Shown piece after piece: positions 25,119 to 35,760 of a stretch of DNA of 39,747 bases (the first letter of the stretch is position 1; the number at the start of each line of letters is the position of its first letter). This DNA comes from Methanothermococcus sp. SCGC AD-155-E23 (GTDB lineage: Archaea; AGJL01; Methanococci; Methanococcales; Methanococcaceae): the NCBI GenBank assembly GCA_019561615.1, contig JAHEQA010000047.1:1-39747 (forward strand), written 5' to 3'. The notes beneath the pieces were generated by a model. It searched no databases and was not told the origin of the DNA. It worked only from the letters and a program-made list of their open reading frames with translations. The position numbers and the translations under genes were made by a program.

Positions 25119-26024
25119 TTAATTTTTTTCCAAAACCTGAACTCCAGGACCTACATTGGTGTGATATACAGGGCATCCCCATACCTCATCAAGTACCTCC
25201 TCTATCTGGGAGACCTTATCCTCCTTAGGTAGGATTATCACTGCAGGTCCAGATCCACTTATAGTTATACCGTATACTAGATCCCTTACCCTCTCCTTCA
25301 CCTCTAGGTATCCTGGGATTAACTTGGATCTGTAGGGTTCAACAACTACATCCCCCATCATACACCTTCCAAAGAGTTCAAGGTCTTTCTTAAATAGGCT
25401 GTAGACCATACCACAGGCCTTTCCTACGTTATTCACCATGGATCTAAGTGGGATGCTATTTGGTAGTATCTCCCTAGCCTTCTTTGTGGATACCTCTACA
25501 TCTGGAAGGGCTACAAGTACCTTAAAGTCTACAGGTATGTGTAAAATCTCCAGGGGGTTGTAGTTGATCACCATGGTGAAGCCGCCATATATTGCAGGTG
25601 CAACGTTGTCTGCATGGGGAAACCCTGCAGAGATTACCTCACCTAGGGATGCATATTTAACAAGTTCCAACTTTGAGAGGTTTAAATTGAAGAGTTCATT
25701 CATGGCAAAGGCTACCCCTGCAGAGGATGCTGCACTACTACCTAAACCACTACCTGGCCTAATCCCCTTTTCAATCTCTATCTTAACCCCTTCTTCAATG
25801 TTGAAGTCTTTGATCATCTCCCTGGCAACAACTCCAGCGGTGTTTCTATCAACATCTTCAGGTATCCTATCTGCACCCTCTCCCCTCAGGGATATACTTA
25901 TACCTTCTTCAGACTTAGAGAGGGTTATGGTATCGTAGGGTTCAGAGAGTGCCAATCCAAAGATGTCATAACCTGGACCTAGGTTTGCAGAGGTTGCAGG
26001 TGAGATTACCTTAATCCTCTCCAT
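25119..26024 (-). CDS. thrB: Homoserine kinase
   Basis: A GHMP-family kinase that phosphorylates homoserine for threonine synthesis. It has the N-terminal [19 protein letters not shown] and the ATP loop [14 protein letters not shown] near residues 90-103, and the normal length of 301 residues. It starts six bases after the atpD stop, so it is probably transcribed at the end of the ATP synthase operon. AT-rich sequence with T runs follows its stop. Confidence 0.94.
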   Translation of the reverse strand: MERIKVISPATSANLGPGYDIFGLALSEPYDTITLSKSEEGISISLRGEGADRIPEDVDRNTAGVVAREMIKDFNIEEGVKIEIEKGIRPGSGLGSSAASSAGVAFAMNELFNLNLSKLELVKYASLGEVISAGFPHADNVAPAIYGGFTMVINYNPLEILHIPVDFKVLVALPDVEVSTKKAREILPNSIPLRSMVNNVGKACGMVYSLFKKDLELFGRCMMGDVVVEPYRSKLIPGYLEVKERVRDLVYGITISGSGPAVIILPKEDKVSQIEEVLDEVWGCPVYHTNVGPGVQVLEKN

Positions 26025-26029
26025 ATTAC

Positions 26030-26668
26030 TTAACCCTCTTCCCTGGCACTTATTCTCTTCTTAATAAGTTTTAACCTGAAGAAGTTCTCTCTCTCCATTT
26101 CATCCAATCTCATGGCGATATACTTCTTCATCTCCTCCAACCTGGGGATTATCACGTACTCCAGGGCATTTACCCTTCTCTTTGTAGTGATGATCTCCTC
26201 TGCAAGTAGTTTTATGGAGGTCTCAATCTCCGCCAGCTCTACAATAAGTTCCAGGGCTTCCTCAAAGGCCCTTGCAGCATCATCTACCTTGGAGGAGACA
26301 CCGTAGGGTCCATAGCCCCTGGAGGATACATCCCTCCTTACATTCTCTACCTCCATTACAGGTACAGTAACACCCATTATATTCCTTGAGTCTATCTCCA
26401 ACTTTATGTTAGGGTTTTTTGAGGCAAGGGATACCTCCTTCACTGCCAGGGTACCCATTACCGCCTGGGCCATTACTAGATTTCTATAGGCCTCAGCTAG
26501 GGCCTTATTTACCTTCTCCCTTAACCCTGAGGCCTGGTGGATAATATCGAAAAACTCCATTACAAGGGCATCCCTCTTCTGTTTTAGGAGTTTATGCCCC
26601 TTCTGAGCAAGTTTGATCTTGTTTTTAAGTTTTAACAACTCCATCCTTGTGGGGTTAACCTGGGCCAT
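26030..26668 (-). CDS. atpD: A-type ATP synthase subunit D (central stalk)
   Basis: The coiled-coil shaft subunit, 212 residues, with the conserved start [33 protein letters not shown] and a long C-terminal helix ending in the basic IKKRISARE. It turns inside the AB hexamer and contacts F and C. AGGTG precedes the ATG. Last of the nine atp genes; thrB follows. Confidence 0.96.
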   Translation of the reverse strand: MAQVNPTRMELLKLKNKIKLAQKGHKLLKQKRDALVMEFFDIIHQASGLREKVNKALAEAYRNLVMAQAVMGTLAVKEVSLASKNPNIKLEIDSRNIMGVTVPVMEVENVRRDVSSRGYGPYGVSSKVDDAARAFEEALELIVELAEIETSIKLLAEEIITTKRRVNALEYVIIPRLEEMKKYIAMRLDEMERENFFRLKLIKKRISAREEG

Positions 26669-26695
26669 GTTAACACCTAAAAAAATAGAGGAGTA

Positions 26696-28084
26696 TTACT
26701 TCTTAGGTAGGTACTTCTCAATTAACTCCTCAGGTATCCTCTTCAACTCCTCCCTTGGTAGTATAGTTAACAACTCCCAGGCAAGGTCCAACGTCTCCTC
26801 TATACTTCTATCTTCATCCTTACCCTGGCTTACAAACCTTCTCTCAAATTCATCTGCAAACCTTAGGTAGGCCCTGTCCCTCTCTGTAAGTGCCTCCTCT
26901 CCAACAACTGCAACAAGATCCCTTAAGCTTCTACCCTCTGCATAGGCTGCATAGATCTGACTCATAACCTTTGGGTGATCCTCCCTAGTTTTCCCCTTAC
27001 CCTGTCCCTTTGAGGCAAGTCTTGAAAGTGATGGAAGTATATCAATAGGTGGATAGATACCCTTCCTGTGCAACTCCCTTGAGAGCACTATCTGCCCCTC
27101 TGTAATATAACCTGTTAAGTCAGGTATTGGGTGGGTAATATCGTCGTGGGGCATGGTAAGTATTGGTATCTGGGTAATAGTCCCCTTCTTACCCTTTACC
27201 CTTCCTGCCCTCTCGTATATGGTAGCCAGGTCTGTATACATGTATCCTGGATATCCCCTTCTACCAGGCACCTCGTTCCTTGCTGCAGCAATCTCCCTTA
27301 GGGCCTCACAGTAGTTGGTCATATCTGTGAGTATAACTAGGACGTGCATGTCCTTTTCATAGGCTAGATACTCTGCAGTAGTTAGTGCAATCCTTGGGGT
27401 GAGGATCCTCTCAATTGCAGGGTCATCTGCAAGGTTTATAAATACTACAGCCTTCTCAAGGGCACCTGTCTTTTTGAATTCCTCCATGAAGAAGTTTGCC
27501 TCTTCAGAGGTGATACCCATAGCTGCAAATACTACTGCAAATCTCTCCCCCTCTCCCCTAACCTTAGCCTGTCTTGCAATCTGTACTGCCAACTGGTTAT
27601 GTGGAAGACCTGAACCTGAGAATATAGGTAACTTCTGACCTCTAACTAGGGTATTTGGACCGTCTATTGCAGAGATACCTGTTTGGATAAAGTCGTCAGG
27701 TGTCCTTCTAGATACAGGGTTTAAGGGGTAACCGTTGATATCCATCTTCTTCTCAGGTATGATCTCAGGTCCCCCGTCTATTGGTTTTCCTGTCCCATCG
27801 AATATCCTACCTAACATCTCTAAGGAGACTCCAATCTTTGCAGTCTCACCGGTGAACCTTACCCTAGTCCTATCTGTACTTAAACCAGTGGTACCTTCAA
27901 ATACCTGGACTACGGCAATGTCCTCCCTTACCTCCAATACCTGCCCTGTCCTCTTCTCCCCACTTGGAGTTATTATCTCTACTATCTCACCGTATGCAAC
28001 ACCTTTAACACCCTCCACTATCAACAGCGGTCCTGCAATACTTGATACCGAGGTGTACTCTACGTACTTGTCCACAGCCTCCAT
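26696..28084 (-). CDS. atpB: A-type ATP synthase subunit B
   Basis: The regulatory non-catalytic partner of subunit A in the hexamer, 462 residues. It has the family N-terminus [18 protein letters not shown] and the nucleotide-fold region, but the P-loop is degenerate (GSGLPHNQL instead of GxxxxGKT), as expected for subunit B. GAGGAGG precedes the ATG. It follows atpA after about 33 bases. Confidence 0.97.
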   Translation of the reverse strand: MEAVDKYVEYTSVSSIAGPLLIVEGVKGVAYGEIVEIITPSGEKRTGQVLEVREDIAVVQVFEGTTGLSTDRTRVRFTGETAKIGVSLEMLGRIFDGTGKPIDGGPEIIPEKKMDINGYPLNPVSRRTPDDFIQTGISAIDGPNTLVRGQKLPIFSGSGLPHNQLAVQIARQAKVRGEGERFAVVFAAMGITSEEANFFMEEFKKTGALEKAVVFINLADDPAIERILTPRIALTTAEYLAYEKDMHVLVILTDMTNYCEALREIAAARNEVPGRRGYPGYMYTDLATIYERAGRVKGKKGTITQIPILTMPHDDITHPIPDLTGYITEGQIVLSRELHRKGIYPPIDILPSLSRLASKGQGKGKTREDHPKVMSQIYAAYAEGRSLRDLVAVVGEEALTERDRAYLRFADEFERRFVSQGKDEDRSIEETLDLAWELLTILPREELKRIPEELIEKYLPKK

Positions 28085-28117
28085 ATCTAACCCTCCTCTT
28101 TTTTTATAATAATTATT

Positions 28118-29887
28118 TTAAGGATTTTCAACAAGAGCCTCTAACTCCTTCTCAATTCTCTCCAGGAGTGCTGGGGCAACTTCCTCGAGGAATTTATCCT
28201 CAGGTATGAACTTCATCCTTGCAATGTCCCTCTTAACAGGTACCTTTGCTATCTTTCCAGGGTCTACCCCCTTCTCAACTACCTCTAAGGCCTTTCTATA
28301 GAAGGTCATGATAATCTTCAACATCATGTACTGTTTCATTGGAGGACAGTAGGTATCTACCTCGTCAAATGCATCCTGTTGTAGGAAGTCCTCTCTAAGC
28401 ATCCTTGCAACTTCCAGGATTACCCTCTCCCTATCTGGAAGGGCATCTGGACCTACAAGTTGGACTATCTCCTGTAGCTCAGCCTCCTTCTGGAGTAGTC
28501 TCATGGCCTCGTCCCTTAACTCCCTCCAATCTGGACCTGTGTTCTCCTGCCACCAGGGGGTTACATCGTCTATATAGAGGGAGTAACTCTGTAACCAGTT
28601 TATCGCTGGGAAGTGTCTCCTCCTTGCAAGGTTTGCATCAAGTGCCCAGAATACCTTAACTATCCTCAGGGTGTTAGATGTAACAGGTTCTGAGAAGTCT
28701 CCTCCTGGTGGGGAAACAGCCCCTACAATACATACGAAGCCCTCCTTCTCCTCACTACCTACACACTTTACCCTACCTGCCCTCTCGTAGAATTGTGCAA
28801 GTCTAGAGGCGAGGTAGGCTGGATACCCCTCCTCCCCTGGCATCTCCTCCAATCTACCTGCTATCTCCCTCATCGCCTCTGCCCATCTAGAGGTTGAATC
28901 TGCAGTTAGTAGTACCCCATAACCCATATCTCTGAAGTACTCCGCTATGGTAACCCCTGTATATATGGAGGCCTCCCTAGCTGCTACTGGCATATTTGAG
29001 GTGTTTGCTATAAGTATAGTTCTATCTATTAACTTATTCCCTGTCCTTCTGTCCTCCAGGTGGGGGAACTCCTCGATAACCTCTGTCATCTCGTTACCTC
29101 TCTCCCCACATCCAATGTATATTACCACATCTGCATCTGACCACTTTGCAAGTTGCTGCTGTGTTACAGTCTTACCACTTCCAAAGGGTCCTGGGATTGC
29201 TGCAGTCCCTCCCTTTGCAAGGCTAAAGAATGTGTCTATAATCCTCTCACCAGTTATCAGTGGGATAGTAGGTGGTAACTTCTCCTTATAGGGTCTTGGT
29301 TTTCTTACAGGCCACTTCTGCATCATCTTAATCTCTTTCTCCTCCCCATCCTCGGTCTCCACCACTGCAACAGTATCCTCAACTGTAAACTTTCCAGACC
29401 TTATCTCCTTTATCTTCCCCTTTATTCCAACAGGAAGTAGTACCTTATGTACTATGGACTTTGTCTCCTCAACTGTACCTATAACATCCCCACCCTCTAC
29501 GTAATCCCCTTCATTTACAGTGGGTACAAAGTCCCACTTAACATCCCTTGGTAGTGCAGGTACAGAGACCCCCCTTGGTATAAATATACTTCCAGTTACA
29601 GCCTCTATTGCAGTTAAAGGTCTCTGGATACCGTCGTATATAGACTTCAAGAGACCTGGTCCCAACTCTACAGAGAGAGGGGCTCCAGTACCCTCAACAG
29701 GTTCCCCAGGTCTTATACCTGTAGTTTCCTCGTATACCTGGATAACAGCCCTGTCCCCCCTTAACTGGATGATCTCCCCAGTTAACTTCTCCTCACCTAC
29801 CTTAACTACCTCGTACATCTGGGACCCCTTCATACCATCTGCTACTACAACAGGTCCTGCTATCTTGAGGATCTTACCTACTACCAT
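28118..29887 (-). CDS. atpA: A-type ATP synthase catalytic subunit A
   Basis: The catalytic subunit, 589 residues, with the archaeal/vacuolar insertion domain (about residues 110-190), the P-loop GPFGSGKT near residue 233 and the catalytic Glu region in GCGERGNEM. The RWAEAMREI and [13 protein letters not shown] motifs are complete. There is no intein. AGGTGA precedes the start. Confidence 0.98.
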   Translation of the reverse strand: MVVGKILKIAGPVVVADGMKGSQMYEVVKVGEEKLTGEIIQLRGDRAVIQVYEETTGIRPGEPVEGTGAPLSVELGPGLLKSIYDGIQRPLTAIEAVTGSIFIPRGVSVPALPRDVKWDFVPTVNEGDYVEGGDVIGTVEETKSIVHKVLLPVGIKGKIKEIRSGKFTVEDTVAVVETEDGEEKEIKMMQKWPVRKPRPYKEKLPPTIPLITGERIIDTFFSLAKGGTAAIPGPFGSGKTVTQQQLAKWSDADVVIYIGCGERGNEMTEVIEEFPHLEDRRTGNKLIDRTILIANTSNMPVAAREASIYTGVTIAEYFRDMGYGVLLTADSTSRWAEAMREIAGRLEEMPGEEGYPAYLASRLAQFYERAGRVKCVGSEEKEGFVCIVGAVSPPGGDFSEPVTSNTLRIVKVFWALDANLARRRHFPAINWLQSYSLYIDDVTPWWQENTGPDWRELRDEAMRLLQKEAELQEIVQLVGPDALPDRERVILEVARMLREDFLQQDAFDEVDTYCPPMKQYMMLKIIMTFYRKALEVVEKGVDPGKIAKVPVKRDIARMKFIPEDKFLEEVAPALLERIEKELEALVENP

Positions 29888-29901
29888 AACTTAATCACCT
29901 C

Positions 29902-30204
29902 TTATTTCTTCAATTCTATACCTACTGCCTTTCTTACAAGTTCCCTTATAGGATCACGTTCTCTAGCAATGGGCCCTTCCTTGTCAGGCACCTCTACAAT
30001 ATAGGTCTCTACCTTGGAGAGTTTGTCCCTTAGGGCATCCCCAAGTTTTTCAGAGATAATTATCAAACCTATGTCCTCCCTCCTGTCCAACTCCTCGATA
30101 ATTTTTAGGGCTTCCTCGGGATCTTCAACCTGATAAACATCGGTAAGACCTGCCAACCTGAAACCTACAGCCATGTGAAGGTCTCCAACTACACCAATCT
30201 TCAT
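29902..30204 (-). CDS. atpF: A-type ATP synthase subunit F (central stalk)
   Basis: The small 100-residue stalk subunit with a Rossmann-like fold: MKIGVVGDLHMAVGFRLAGL followed by GLIIISEKLGD. It binds D and senses the rotary state. AGGAGG precedes the ATG, and atpA follows after about 15 bases. Confidence 0.95.
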   Translation of the reverse strand: MKIGVVGDLHMAVGFRLAGLTDVYQVEDPEEALKIIEELDRREDIGLIIISEKLGDALRDKLSKVETYIVEVPDKEGPIARERDPIRELVRKAVGIELKK

Positions 30205-30216
30205 AATATCCTCCTA

Positions 30217-31371
30217 TTAATTTGTAATCAACTCCCTTATATCCCTTGGTGATAGTCCCTCCATCTTCCCATTTATAATTGCCCTCAACTTTCTTACCTC
30301 CATCTCCTTGGAGGTGATAAACCCTATAACAGGTCCAACTCCAAAGGGCTGTCTCAGGGATAACTTTTTACCAACCTCTACAAGGTAGTTGTCCAGGACC
30401 TTCTCAAATACATAGGCACTTCTACATCTCTCGTACTCCTCTAGACACTCTGAGATTATATTGCCATACTCTGTACCTTCAAGTGAACTTATTACCCCCT
30501 CTATAGACTCTGCCTCTGCCAACTCCTTCAACTTCCATGGAGGTAACTCATACCCCACACCTAAGAGGTAGTTTGAAATAAGGTCAGAGGGTACACCATC
30601 CCTCTTACATCTCAGGATGACCTTAAGGTTTTCAATATCTATCATCCTTCCAACGAACTCTTTGAAGAGATCCTCTCTAGAACCCTCGATACCTACAGCC
30701 CTCCAGAGACCCTGATAGATATACTTGTCCAGGGCCAACTCTAGGGGTATTAGATTGCCATATTCCTCGTAGAGGGAAAGTTGCTCAGAGAGTATCCTTC
30801 CATACTCGGTACCTTCCAACCCACTTACAACCTCTTCAACAGTTCTAGCCTCACAGAGTTCCCTTAACTTACTCTCAGGTATTCTACCTAGGGGTATTAA
30901 CATCTTGAAGGTACTCTCACTGTCCAACCTGGCGTACTTGGCCCTTAGGATGGTCTTGATGTTCCTGATATCGTACCTCTTTTCAAATAACTCCAGTACC
31001 CTCTTACATCTCTCTGGGGATATCTCTGCCAAGGTTTTATAGATATGGGCCAGATGCATGTCAAGGCTCCTCTCTATAGAGAAGATATCCCTGGAGGTTG
31101 TTGGGATAAATTGACTGTATACAGTATCCTCCAGGAGACCTATAACCTCCACCAGACTCCCAGCCTCTATAAGTTCATTTAACTTGTGGTCATCTAGGAG
31201 TTTAGCCTCCATACCTCTAATCCTTGCATTGAGGTATGCATAGGGGGTAACCTCTATGAGATACTTAATCAGATATACGATAACAGCCAGGAGTATCACT
31301 ACCCCTGTAAGTATCAACAGTGTAACGAATATATCGTAGGACATCCATGAAATTACCTCCTCCACTCCCAT
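30217..31371 (-). CDS. atpC: A-type ATP synthase subunit C with N-terminal membrane helix
   Basis: Subunit C links the rotor ring to the central stalk. The main body consists of helical repeats typical of the family, including LEGTEYGRILSE and LEGTEYGNIISE. Unlike the common soluble form of about 350 residues, this 384-residue protein has a strongly hydrophobic segment at about residues 14-36 and thus one predicted membrane helix, an extension I believe is shared by Methanococcales. The start has GGTGAT ahead; a second Met at residue 10 would still keep the helix. Confidence 0.93.
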   Translation of the reverse strand: MGVEEVISWMSYDIFVTLLILTGVVILLAVIVYLIKYLIEVTPYAYLNARIRGMEAKLLDDHKLNELIEAGSLVEVIGLLEDTVYSQFIPTTSRDIFSIERSLDMHLAHIYKTLAEISPERCKRVLELFEKRYDIRNIKTILRAKYARLDSESTFKMLIPLGRIPESKLRELCEARTVEEVVSGLEGTEYGRILSEQLSLYEEYGNLIPLELALDKYIYQGLWRAVGIEGSREDLFKEFVGRMIDIENLKVILRCKRDGVPSDLISNYLLGVGYELPPWKLKELAEAESIEGVISSLEGTEYGNIISECLEEYERCRSAYVFEKVLDNYLVEVGKKLSLRQPFGVGPVIGFITSKEMEVRKLRAIINGKMEGLSPRDIRELITN

Positions 31372-31382
31372 TCCATCACCTT

Positions 31383-31994
31383 TTAAAACAGTACCTGGGC
31401 AATTTTCGCCCTAATATGCTCTAGGTTCCTCTCAAATATAGCCTCCAAACTGTTATCACAGATCTTGGAACCACTTCTATCTTTTACAATGGCGCCACCA
31501 ACTATATCAACAGTACTACCCCTTCTAACTATAACTGATCTGTTGGTTAACCTCTCTATCTCCTTCTCTATCTCCCAGAGGGTTTTAATATCCAACATCT
31601 CGTAGTCCCTCTTGTTGAGATCTACAACAACCTCCTCACTACCTACTGCAACTGCCCCGTCAACAATGAGCTTTATAAGTAGATCCCTGTAGTTCTCCCT
31701 TTCAGGTAGTTTCATCAACTCCTCCCTTAACTTCTTTATAGCCATCTCAATTAACTCCTCCTTTTTCCTAAGCATCTTTTTTCTAACTTCCAATTTTGCC
31801 TCTGAAATAATCCTGTTTTTAATCATCTCTGCCTCTTTCTCCCCTTTCTTAAGTATTTCACTTTTCCTCCTCTCTGCCTCCTTTTTTGCCTCCTCCAGTA
31901 TCTTCTCAGCTTCCATCTGGGCCTTCTTTATTATCTCCTCAGCCTCCTTGTTGGCATCCTCCAGTATCTTAGAGACGATCTCCTCTACTCCCAT
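31383..31994 (-). CDS. atpE: A-type ATP synthase subunit E (peripheral stalk)
   Basis: A 203-residue peripheral stalk subunit. The first half is a charged coiled coil rich in Glu, Lys and Ala (to about residue 100) that pairs with subunit H; the C-terminal globular part, with VGGAIVKDRSGSKICDNSLEA, caps the AB head. GGTGA lies ahead of the ATG. Confidence 0.95.
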   Translation of the reverse strand: MGVEEIVSKILEDANKEAEEIIKKAQMEAEKILEEAKKEAERRKSEILKKGEKEAEMIKNRIISEAKLEVRKKMLRKKEELIEMAIKKLREELMKLPERENYRDLLIKLIVDGAVAVGSEEVVVDLNKRDYEMLDIKTLWEIEKEIERLTNRSVIVRRGSTVDIVGGAIVKDRSGSKICDNSLEAIFERNLEHIRAKIAQVLF

Positions 31995-32033
31995 TTTTTC
32001 ACCTATAAAAATAAAAATAAGAATTTTTAGGTT

Positions 32034-32705
32034 TTAGAACATTATTCCAAGCATTATCAGTATGGCTATCAGTAGACCGAAGATAGCGAAGGTCTCTGGC
32101 ATAACTGCCAAGACAAGACCCTTACCCATGGCATCTGGATCTCTGGCAGTTGCTCCAATGGCACCTGCAGCTGTAATACCCTGTCCAATACCTGAGAGAC
32201 CTGCAAACCCTACAGCTAAACCTGCACCTAGGGCTGCTATTGTAGTTGCTCCAGGGCTCTTTCCAAAGACACCTACTAGGAGGAGTATAGCCACTAACAA
32301 ACCATAAATTGCCTGGGTTTCAGGGAGTACTGAGAAGACCATAGCCTTACCAAATATCTTCTCATCCTCTGCCACTGCACCTAAACCTGCCGAGGAGGCT
32401 ATCCCCTGACCAATTGCAGAGAGACCTGCTAAACCTGTGGCAATCCCTGCACCTACCATGGCCCACTCAGGGGCACTTTGGAATACAAAGAGTATAAGGA
32501 TGGCAACGAGGAATCCATATAGACCCTGGGTTTGAGGTAGGGCCTGGAATACTATGGCTGTACCAAACTTTGAGGGATCCTCTGCAATTACCCCTGCACC
32601 ACTTGCCCCAGCAATACCTGCTCCAACTCCTGAACCAAATCCTGCAATACCTACTGCTAAACCAGCACCTATGGCTCCAAGTAGTAATGGGTTGTCAAAT
32701 ACCAT
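32034..32705 (-). CDS. atpK: A-type ATP synthase rotor subunit K, triple hairpin
   Basis: The membrane rotor subunit, 223 residues with six membrane helices forming three hairpins rather than one, as known for M. jannaschii. The ion-binding carboxylate is present in hairpins 2 (VLPETQAIY) and 3 (VMPETFAIF), each with a Gln in the partner helix (IGQGI), a pattern of sodium-binding rings. Hairpin 1 has Gln in place of Glu (ALPQTQGLY), so only two ion sites exist per three hairpins. Start: ATG at 32705 with GGTGAT ahead; the upstream GTG overlaps that site. Confidence 0.96.
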   Translation of the reverse strand: MVFDNPLLLGAIGAGLAVGIAGFGSGVGAGIAGASGAGVIAEDPSKFGTAIVFQALPQTQGLYGFLVAILILFVFQSAPEWAMVGAGIATGLAGLSAIGQGIASSAGLGAVAEDEKIFGKAMVFSVLPETQAIYGLLVAILLLVGVFGKSPGATTIAALGAGLAVGFAGLSGIGQGITAAGAIGATARDPDAMGKGLVLAVMPETFAIFGLLIAILIMLGIMF

Positions 32706-32726
32706 TGCTATCACCTTACTTACTTT

Positions 32727-34790
32727 TTAATTAACTGTGGTATACTCCCTTCTGGCCTTGAAGGGTTGGAACTTCTTACCTCCACCCTCGTAGAACTGCC
32801 CAAAGAACTCTACGTAGTGCAACCTCAGGGAGTGTATAAAGGCACCGAGACCGTTCATCACAAAGTTAAAGGTGTGCCCTATCAGTAGTACTATTAGTGC
32901 CAGTAGTATTCCAATTACAGGGACACTGTCTCCAATTAACTTGGCCATTATATTTACAGCCATTGCAAGACCTCCAGTAGCTAGACACAGGGCCAGAAGC
33001 CTTGCATAGGAGAGTACGTTACCTAGGAACCCTGTAATATCCATAACCCCTAGCATGGCATCAAGTATCCCTCCCTTCATATAACCTCTGACTATACATA
33101 GTAGCACTACAAGTGCTACCGTAGCAAGGATGATAGAGGGCATATTGGTGACAAGACCTAGAGCTAACCCTATTATTAAAAGGAGCCATATACCCTGATT
33201 TAAAAAGGCCTCCTTAAACCCCTTCTTCTCAAGGTTCTCCTTAAACCCTACAACAAGTCCTATGAAGAGGTGCAGTATCCCCACAAGTATGGAGAAGAGG
33301 AGTATTGCAATGGGACCGTTATCTACAGATATACTTCCAAGTTTTAAGAGGGGTCTAAGTTCGTTTATGTAGAAGCTCTCCCCCAGTGGATTTACCAGGG
33401 CAAAGGGAGTCTTGTATATGTCAAACCCTAAGAACTCCTTCAGGAAATCTCCAAGATATCCTCCAGTTATAATACCTGCAATAACTGTGGCAATACCAGC
33501 CAGTGTAAGTATATACCCTATATTACGTGCCCCCTCACTTACCTTACCAAGTTTCTTCCAGACAAAGAGACCAATTAAGGTCAACAACAACCCGTATACA
33601 GCATCTGTGAGCATAATACCGTAGAATATTAGGAAACCAGGGACTATCAGTAGGGTGGGATCTATCTCGTTGTACTTTGGAGGTGCAAACATCTCTGTTA
33701 ACATCTCAAAGGGCTTTACAGGTTTTGGGTTGTCAAGCATTACAGGTATCTTCTCCTCAGGTTCATCTGGTTCCCTAACCTCTACAACTCCACAACCCTC
33801 AGAGGCCCTCTCTATGGTATTCTTGACCCTATCTACGTACTTCTCAGGTACCCAGCCCTCTAACATATAGGTTCTCTCAGTTCTACCGTAGTAGGTGTAG
33901 GACTCTGCCCTCTCCTTCTCGATCTCCAGTAACTCATGGAGTACTAAAAGTTTCCTGTACCACTTCTTGGCCAACTCCCTCAACTTATTTAAGATATCCT
34001 CCCTCTCCTTCTCACACTCCCTTATCTCCTTCTCTATCCTCTCCAGGTTTTCCCCTGGAGTACCCTTTAAGTTGGAGACCTCTATCCTCTCAAATCCACT
34101 TCTCCTTAACTCCCCACTGACCTTATCTTTGTACTCCTTCAACGTTACAACTACAACAGGGACCTTTCTCTCCCTCTCACCTGTAACAACAGGTTTTCCC
34201 TCTACAACTTCCGAGAGGTTATCTGTAATGGAGGATACCTTCTCCTTTAACTGGGATACCCTCTCCTCAGGTATTAGACCTACTACTACGTAGGTGTAGG
34301 GTCCACTTTTAAGGTACTCTAGATCCACCTCGAAATCTTTAAGGTAATTTAGATAACTTTTCAACTGTTGAAGGTAGTTGATCCTGTTTTCCAGGTGATT
34401 TAGTCTATCTGCCAACTCCTTTACCTCTCCTTCAACCTCCTCCAAAAGAGATCTACCGTAGGCTATTACCTCATCTGCAGAAGAGAAGTTAACCTTTTCC
34501 TTGGGTGGTAGGGTTGGATTTAGTAACTCCTTCAATCCTCCCTTCTCCTCCTCTTTAACACTGTCAAAGAGATCTAAAAACCTGTTAGTTTTAATTAACA
34601 ACGCTGAAACATCCCTTATATAAGGTGCTGGTGAGGAGGGGGAGAGTAAACCTGCCCACTCTGGATCCTCCAACTTGGAAGCTAGATCACAGAGTTCCAC
34701 CAACCCCTCTTCATGGAGCTCTCTTACAACCTTGTCCATCTTCTCATCTAGAATCACCGCCCTCAATTTCTTCATCCTTGCAGGCCTCAC
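32727..34790 (-). CDS. atpI: A-type ATP synthase membrane subunit I (a)
   Basis: The stator subunit carrying the ion half-channels, 687 residues. A cytoplasmic N-terminal half with coiled coils reaches to about residue 340, then come seven or eight membrane helices. The essential Arg is in LSYARLLALCLATGG. The GTG at 34790 has AAGGTGGT ahead and gives the family start (M)RPARMKKL; an upstream in-frame start at 34829 would overlap atpH and lacks this signal. Confidence 0.95.
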   Translation of the reverse strand: MRPARMKKLRAVILDEKMDKVVRELHEEGLVELCDLASKLEDPEWAGLLSPSSPAPYIRDVSALLIKTNRFLDLFDSVKEEEKGGLKELLNPTLPPKEKVNFSSADEVIAYGRSLLEEVEGEVKELADRLNHLENRINYLQQLKSYLNYLKDFEVDLEYLKSGPYTYVVVGLIPEERVSQLKEKVSSITDNLSEVVEGKPVVTGERERKVPVVVVTLKEYKDKVSGELRRSGFERIEVSNLKGTPGENLERIEKEIRECEKEREDILNKLRELAKKWYRKLLVLHELLEIEKERAESYTYYGRTERTYMLEGWVPEKYVDRVKNTIERASEGCGVVEVREPDEPEEKIPVMLDNPKPVKPFEMLTEMFAPPKYNEIDPTLLIVPGFLIFYGIMLTDAVYGLLLTLIGLFVWKKLGKVSEGARNIGYILTLAGIATVIAGIITGGYLGDFLKEFLGFDIYKTPFALVNPLGESFYINELRPLLKLGSISVDNGPIAILLFSILVGILHLFIGLVVGFKENLEKKGFKEAFLNQGIWLLLIIGLALGLVTNMPSIILATVALVVLLCIVRGYMKGGILDAMLGVMDITGFLGNVLSYARLLALCLATGGLAMAVNIMAKLIGDSVPVIGILLALIVLLIGHTFNFVMNGLGAFIHSLRLHYVEFFGQFYEGGGKKFQPFKARREYTTVN

Positions 34791-34803
34791 TAAAACCACC
34801 TTT

Positions 34804-35121
34804 CTAAACTTTGAAGATATCCAGTACATCCTCCAACTTCAGTGAACGTAGCTTTATCTTGGCAACTGCCTCCATCTGCTCTATCTCACTCTCTCCAGTT
34901 GCTATAATATCCTCGGCCTCCTTTCTAGCTATCTCTTCACTTTTCCGAATTAACTCCTCCACCATCTTACGGGCCTCTTCCTCAGCCTCCTCTATAATCT
35001 TTTTACCCTTCTCCATAGCCTCTAACTTTATCCTCTCAGCTTCTTTTTTCGCATTCTCTACTATTTCCACAGCTTCCTTCTCTGCCTCTTTTATTCTCTT
35101 AACAGCTTCTACTGCCGACAC
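34804..35121 (-). CDS. atpH: A-type ATP synthase subunit H (peripheral stalk)
   Basis: A 105-residue coiled-coil protein, nearly all Glu, Lys, Ala, Ile heptads, that pairs with subunit E in the peripheral stalks. First gene of the operon. The start is GTG with GGGGGTAAT ahead. The TATA box at 35165-35179 fits a leader of roughly 25 bases. Confidence 0.92.
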   Translation of the reverse strand: MSAVEAVKRIKEAEKEAVEIVENAKKEAERIKLEAMEKGKKIIEEAEEEARKMVEELIRKSEEIARKEAEDIIATGESEIEQMEAVAKIKLRSLKLEDVLDIFKV

Positions 35122-35163
35122 AGGATTACCCCCTTAACTTTTAAAAAACTTTAGAAATCTATC

Positions 35164-35697
35164 CTATATATATAATTTTCTTTGATTTCTGCTAAATACC
35201 TCCACATAGGTGCTTATTACAGCAGGTATTATCCCTATAGCGGTGCAGGTCTCTAAGGAGATTCTCTTCTTAGTTATATCCAGGTGGTACCTAGAGAAGT
35301 CAAATATCTCCTTTGGCAGCCCCCGTCTCCCAAGACCTATAAACAATCCACAGGGTTTTTTAAATAGTAGTTGTGCCACCTCCTCAGGAGTTATAGACTT
35401 TTTCTCATCAGGTTTCGATGTAGTGGCAATAGGTATTCCAAACTGGGGTTGGTAACTGTCCACTATACTGAACCTGTTACTCTCTATCAACCTCCTAAGG
35501 TACTCTCCAGCATCCCCTATGGTGGTCTCTATAGACATTATATCCTCCCTGGTGCAGGGGAAGTCCATAATTGCAAGGTTGCAGTTGAAGGCGTAGCATA
35601 CAGGTGCCGCCCTGGCTATAGCCCTCTTATGGGCCTCGTGCCATCTCCTCTTATCGTAGGAGTTGTAGAGTATCAGTGTCATCCTCTTTAGGGTCAT
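35164..35697 (-). CDS. DUF531 family protein, possible SPOUT-type RNA methyltransferase
   Basis: A 177-residue archaeal protein of the DUF531 type: [24 protein letters not shown] at the start, then [11 protein letters not shown], and near the end [13 protein letters not shown] and [15 protein letters not shown]. The Gly-rich loop followed by a hydrophobic strand recalls the knotted SAM-binding site of SPOUT methyltransferases, but activity is unproven. The start is either the Met at 35697 or the Met five codons later; neither has a clear ribosome binding site. It reads into the atp promoter. Confidence 0.78.
   Translation of the reverse strand: MTLKRMTLILYNSYDKRRWHEAHKRAIARAAPVCYAFNCNLAIMDFPCTREDIMSIETTIGDAGEYLRRLIESNRFSIVDSYQPQFGIPIATTSKPDEKKSITPEEVAQLLFKKPCGLFIGLGRRGLPKEIFDFSRYHLDITKKRISLETCTAIGIIPAVISTYVEVFSRNQRKLYI
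35165..35179 (-). promoter_or_regulatory. TATA-box promoter of the atp operon
   Basis: Minus-strand AAAATTATATATATA lies 44-58 bases ahead of atpH and overlaps the last codons of the DUF531 gene. No other strong promoter-like sequence was seen within the operon, whose genes are spaced by 11 to 40 bases or overlap. Confidence 0.6.
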
Positions 35698-35725
35698 AGG
35701 TTATCCCTTCAACAGTTCACCGAAA

Positions 35726-35753
35726 GATTTAAATACTTTGGATCTTTATCCAA
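35726..35753. promoter_or_regulatory. rps2 promoter with overlapping palindrome
   Basis: GATTTAAATAC (35726-35736) is a TATA-like element. Right after it TTGGAT (35738-35743) and ATCCAA (35748-35753) form a perfect palindrome around four bases, placed where a repressor could block transcription start. It lies between the divergent DUF531 and rps2 genes. Confidence 0.5.
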
Positions 35754-35760
35754 GATAGTA

